Assembly: GCA_030691665.1 (NCBI GenBank)
Contig: JAUYDU010000561.1
Span: 1 to 7,477 of the forward strand
Origin: Chloroflexota bacterium
GTDB taxonomy: Bacteria; Chloroflexota; Dehalococcoidia; SM23-28-2
DNA length: 7,477 nucleotides
Reading direction: 5' to 3'
Under the pieces are notes generated by a model. The model was given only the letters and a program-made list of their open reading frames with translations. It searched no databases and was not told the DNA's origin. Shown here piece by piece: positions 5,529 to 7,477 of the stretch. The position numbers and the translations under genes are program-made. The stretch's first letter is position 1. Every line of letters starts with the position of its first letter.

Positions 5529-5600
5529 GCGCCGTCTGGCGCGATCCTCTGCCGATCCTCTGCCCCGGTTCATGGACACACCTGACGTCGGCCAGACGGC
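5529..5600. repeat. Convergent-gap repeats: short hairpin, 11-bp tandem repeat and 10-bp distant inverted repeat
   Basis: Three small structures share the gap between the operon and the minus-strand kinase. GCGCC-gtct-GGCGC (5529-5542) is a 5-bp hairpin. CGATCCTCTGC occurs twice in tandem (5542-5552, 5553-5563). GCCGTCTGGC (5531-5540) is the exact reverse complement of GCCAGACGGC (5591-5600), the latter inside the kinase's last codons. The local hairpin and the long-range pairing exclude each other. No T run follows on either strand, so neither is a standard intrinsic terminator; transcription here may end by Rho. Confidence 0.5.
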
Positions 5601-7144
5601 TCCTCGTTCCGCGTTACCGTTACCGTCACCCGGGCGCCTTTGCCGGGAGCAGAGCACACCTCGAAGAAGCCGCCCACCAGCTCCGCCCGCTCCTTCATGC
5701 CCACCAGGCCGAGCTTCCCAGCGTGAGCGAGGTTGGACACATCCTTGGGTGGTGCAAAGCCAAGGCCGTCGTCCACTACGGACAGATGGATGCCATCGTC
5801 GGCGAAATTCAGGTGGACCGTTGCCGAAGTTGCGCGGGAGTGTTTCTCCACGTTCCTCAGCGCCTCTTGAGCGATTCGGAATAGGGCGAGCTCCACCGGC
5901 CCATCGACCCGGCGCGGTTTCCCGGTTACCTGGAGCCGTGCCCCACCAGGAAGGCGGTCGTTGGTGTCCTCCACCAGCATCTCGATACCAGCCAGAAGGC
6001 CCAGGTCGTCAAGAACGAAGGGCCGAAGATCGCGGCTGAAACGTCGCACTGCCTGCACTGTGTTGCGTGTCAGGTTCAGGAGCTCGTCGATAGGCTGTGT
6101 CAGGCCGGCGTCGGCGATGCCGCGCAGCCGCTCCAGTTTGCGCACCACGTGCACCAGCTCCTGAGCCGTCTCATCATGCAGCTCGCGGGCGATTCTCAGC
6201 CGCTCTTCCTCCTGGGCCTGGGTCATCTGGCGGGCGTATGACTGGAGGCTCTCCTGTCGCTGGCGGTAGAGCCGAGCGTTCTCCAGGGCAACCCGCACCG
6301 CGCGAGCCACAGTGGTTAGGAGGGCTACCTGCTCTTCGCTGAGCATTTCTCCGTCGGGCACGGTGGCGCCCAGCGAGCCGAGCGTCCCCGTCTCCCCCAG
6401 GAGCGGCACCGCTACGGTCGGGCCGTCCACGACCGCAGGCTCCTGCTGTGACGCTAGACGCCGATGGAGAGCCTGCGCCAGTTCAACGGGTGGAGACGAA
6501 CGCGTATCCGAAGCTTCCGCCATCGTGACAAGGCCGCCGCCATCGGACTCTGGCTCCAGGCACAGCCATGCAGATTGGAGCGACAGGCCCGACAGCAGGC
6601 AGTGCAACACCTGCGGGATCTTCTGCTCCACTTCCAGGCTATGGCTGAGGATTTGACCCACCTCGTTCAGCAGCCGCAGGCTGGCGCTCGTCTTTTCCGC
6701 CCGCCGCCGTTGCTTGGTCTCCAGGTCCACTCTCCAGGCCACGAGAATGCCCACCGGCAGGGTGACCACCAGTTGCCCCAGCTCGGTGAACCAGTGCAAC
6801 TCAGAGCGGTGCCAGATCCACGTGCTCGGAGACGTAAGAGCTGCGGCCCACAGGGCCGTCATGACTGCTCCCTCCCAGCCATAGCTAAGGGCAGCGTAGA
6901 GCAGAGGGATGATGTACAAGGTGATAGCCAGCCCGTGAAGGGTCTCGAAGGGGTTCGTGAACCCCAAGGTCTCGATGACGTAGTGGGGCGCGGTGGCAAC
7001 CAGGACTAAGGCCTGTACCTGCCAGAACCGGCGCTCGCGGAGCCTCTCAGGAAAGCGGCGGATGAGGCCCGTCAGGTCACGGGAGCGTACAGCAGGCACG
7101 GGCCGGGAGGCGCCAGGCCAGGAAGCACGGGCATTAGCTTTCAT
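5570..7144 (-). CDS. NarX-family histidine kinase with four-helix membrane region and GAF domain
   Basis: The chosen ATG (7144) gives 524 residues. It overlaps the regulator's stop by 11 bases and has GGAAG six bases upstream; a TTG at 7186 in the same frame would add 14 residues inside the regulator gene and is less likely. About four membrane helices (41-58, 70-89, 91-108, 119-137) have almost no extracytoplasmic loops, so this is not a Cache-type receptor. A GAF-like domain (about 152-297) follows, ending in V-A-L-E-N-A-R-L-Y, then a coiled coil. HisKA_3 has phosphoacceptor H323 in A-R-E-L-H-D-E-T-A-Q-E-L with the D-x3-Q phosphatase motif. The ATPase domain shows E-A-L-R-N-V-E-K-H (N box), D-D-G-L-G-F (G1) and G-L-V-G-M-K-E-R (G2). 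No cysteine cluster of the NreB type is present, so the GAF ligand or signal is unknown. It faces the cupredoxin operon tail to tail. Confidence 0.93.
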   Translation of the reverse strand: MKANARASWPGASRPVPAVRSRDLTGLIRRFPERLRERRFWQVQALVLVATAPHYVIETLGFTNPFETLHGLAITLYIIPLLYAALSYGWEGAVMTALWAAALTSPSTWIWHRSELHWFTELGQLVVTLPVGILVAWRVDLETKQRRRAEKTSASLRLLNEVGQILSHSLEVEQKIPQVLHCLLSGLSLQSAWLCLEPESDGGGLVTMAEASDTRSSPPVELAQALHRRLASQQEPAVVDGPTVAVPLLGETGTLGSLGATVPDGEMLSEEQVALLTTVARAVRVALENARLYRQRQESLQSYARQMTQAQEEERLRIARELHDETAQELVHVVRKLERLRGIADAGLTQPIDELLNLTRNTVQAVRRFSRDLRPFVLDDLGLLAGIEMLVEDTNDRLPGGARLQVTGKPRRVDGPVELALFRIAQEALRNVEKHSRATSATVHLNFADDGIHLSVVDDGLGFAPPKDVSNLAHAGKLGLVGMKERAELVGGFFEVCSAPGKGARVTVTVTRNEEPSGRRQVCP

Positions 7145-7477
7145 CGAGGTCTTCCAGGCGAAGCACGCCGCGCCGAAGGCAGACAATAACGGCCTCCGTG
7201 CGTGAACCCACTCCCAGCTTGTTGAAGATGTTCGTGAGGTGCGCCTGCACTGTCCGCATACTGACGCACAGGCGGGCGGCGATGCGGGCGTTGCTCATGC
7301 CACAGGCAGCCAGTTGCAGGACCTCCCGCTCCCGTTCCGTCAGGAGTGCATCGACATCGCGGGTCTGGAGCTGCGGCAGCCCTCCCGCCGCAAACCGCGC
7401 CAGCACCTTTTTGGCGATGGTGGGGTGCAGCACAGGCTCGCCGGCGTAGACCGACCGCACGGCTCTCACTACCTCCG
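7134..7477 (-). CDS. NarL/LuxR-type response regulator, C-terminal part (5' end outside window)
   Basis: The minus-strand frame is open to the window edge; a GTG at 7469 is internal, because the preceding residues (E-V-V-R-A-V-R-S-V-Y-A-G-E) match the normal end of a NarL-type receiver domain. What is visible is that end, a linker, and a complete LuxR-type helix-turn-helix beginning L-T-E-R-E-R-E-V-L-Q-L with the recognition segment S-M-R-T-V-Q-A-H-L. The receiver's phosphoacceptor lies beyond the window. The regulator gene precedes its kinase, and the two overlap in ATGAAAGCTAA (start and stop in different frames), suggesting coupled translation. The HTH differs enough from the other regulator in the window to expect different target sites. 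Confidence 0.92.
   Translation of the reverse strand, partial: EVVRAVRSVYAGEPVLHPTIAKKVLARFAAGGLPQLQTRDVDALLTEREREVLQLAACGMSNARIAARLCVSMRTVQAHLTNIFNKLGVGSRTEAVIVCLRRGVLRLEDLDES

Noticed and set aside
5529..5542. GCGCC-gtct-GGCGC as a rho-independent terminator for the operon
   Set aside because: Only 5 bp and followed by GATCCTCT rather than a T run.
6464..7009. Plus-strand open frame of 181 codons opposite the second kinase
   Set aside because: Antisense to a full-length kinase with intact motifs; Gln/Arg-rich translation, no ribosome site, no recognisable domain.
1..7477. tRNA, rRNA, CRISPR arrays, insertion sequences, attachment sites
   Set aside because: No clover-leaf, repeat-spacer pattern, transposase-like frame or terminal inverted repeats were seen on reading both strands; gene spacing leaves almost no room for them.

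Overview
The window is high-GC bacterial DNA (about 60% or more by eye) with strong Shine-Dalgarno sites, dense gene packing and a lipoprotein ending in a V-A-A-C lipobox. Two NarX/NarL-type two-component systems carrying GAF or Cache sensor regions, together with B-type (ba3/NosZ-like) CuA cupredoxins, suggest a respiratory bacterium of the Chloroflexota, Actinomycetota or a similar deep-branching group. That placement is inference: there is no rRNA or other phylogenetic marker here.

Layout, left to right. (1) Bases 1-1819, plus strand: the 3' part of a Cache-HAMP-HisKA_3 sensor kinase, overlapping by 32 bases a complete NarL/LuxR-type response regulator. (2) Bases 1820-1973: an intergenic gap with a clear rho-independent terminator, then about 80 bases that probably hold the promoter of the next operon. 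(3) Bases 1974-5516, plus strand: a tight five-gene operon. It encodes a four-helix membrane protein with a CuA-type cupredoxin domain, a 479-residue NapH/NosR-like membrane polyferredoxin, a 133-residue protein I do not recognise, a second, single-helix CuA cupredoxin, and a cupredoxin-like lipoprotein with an expanded Cys-His loop. (4) Bases 5517-5569: a short convergent gap with small inverted and direct repeats. (5) Bases 5570-7477, minus strand: a second two-component system, with the regulator (5' end outside the window) first and a GAF-containing NarX-family kinase overlapping it by 11 bases.

How the parts may fit: the central operon looks like a heme-free electron-transfer or copper-handling module of the cell envelope. 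A cytoplasm-facing [4Fe-4S] polyferredoxin lies between two related proteins that each keep the complete CuA ligand set (His ... Cys-x3-Cys-x3-His-x2-Met). No catalytic subunit (NosZ, heme-copper oxidase subunit I, copper nitrite reductase) is encoded in the window, so the terminal acceptor is unknown. It may be a nitrous oxide reductase or a B-type oxidase encoded elsewhere, or the module may assemble copper centres. The two flanking two-component systems are plausible regulators of the module, but that rests only on position and family.
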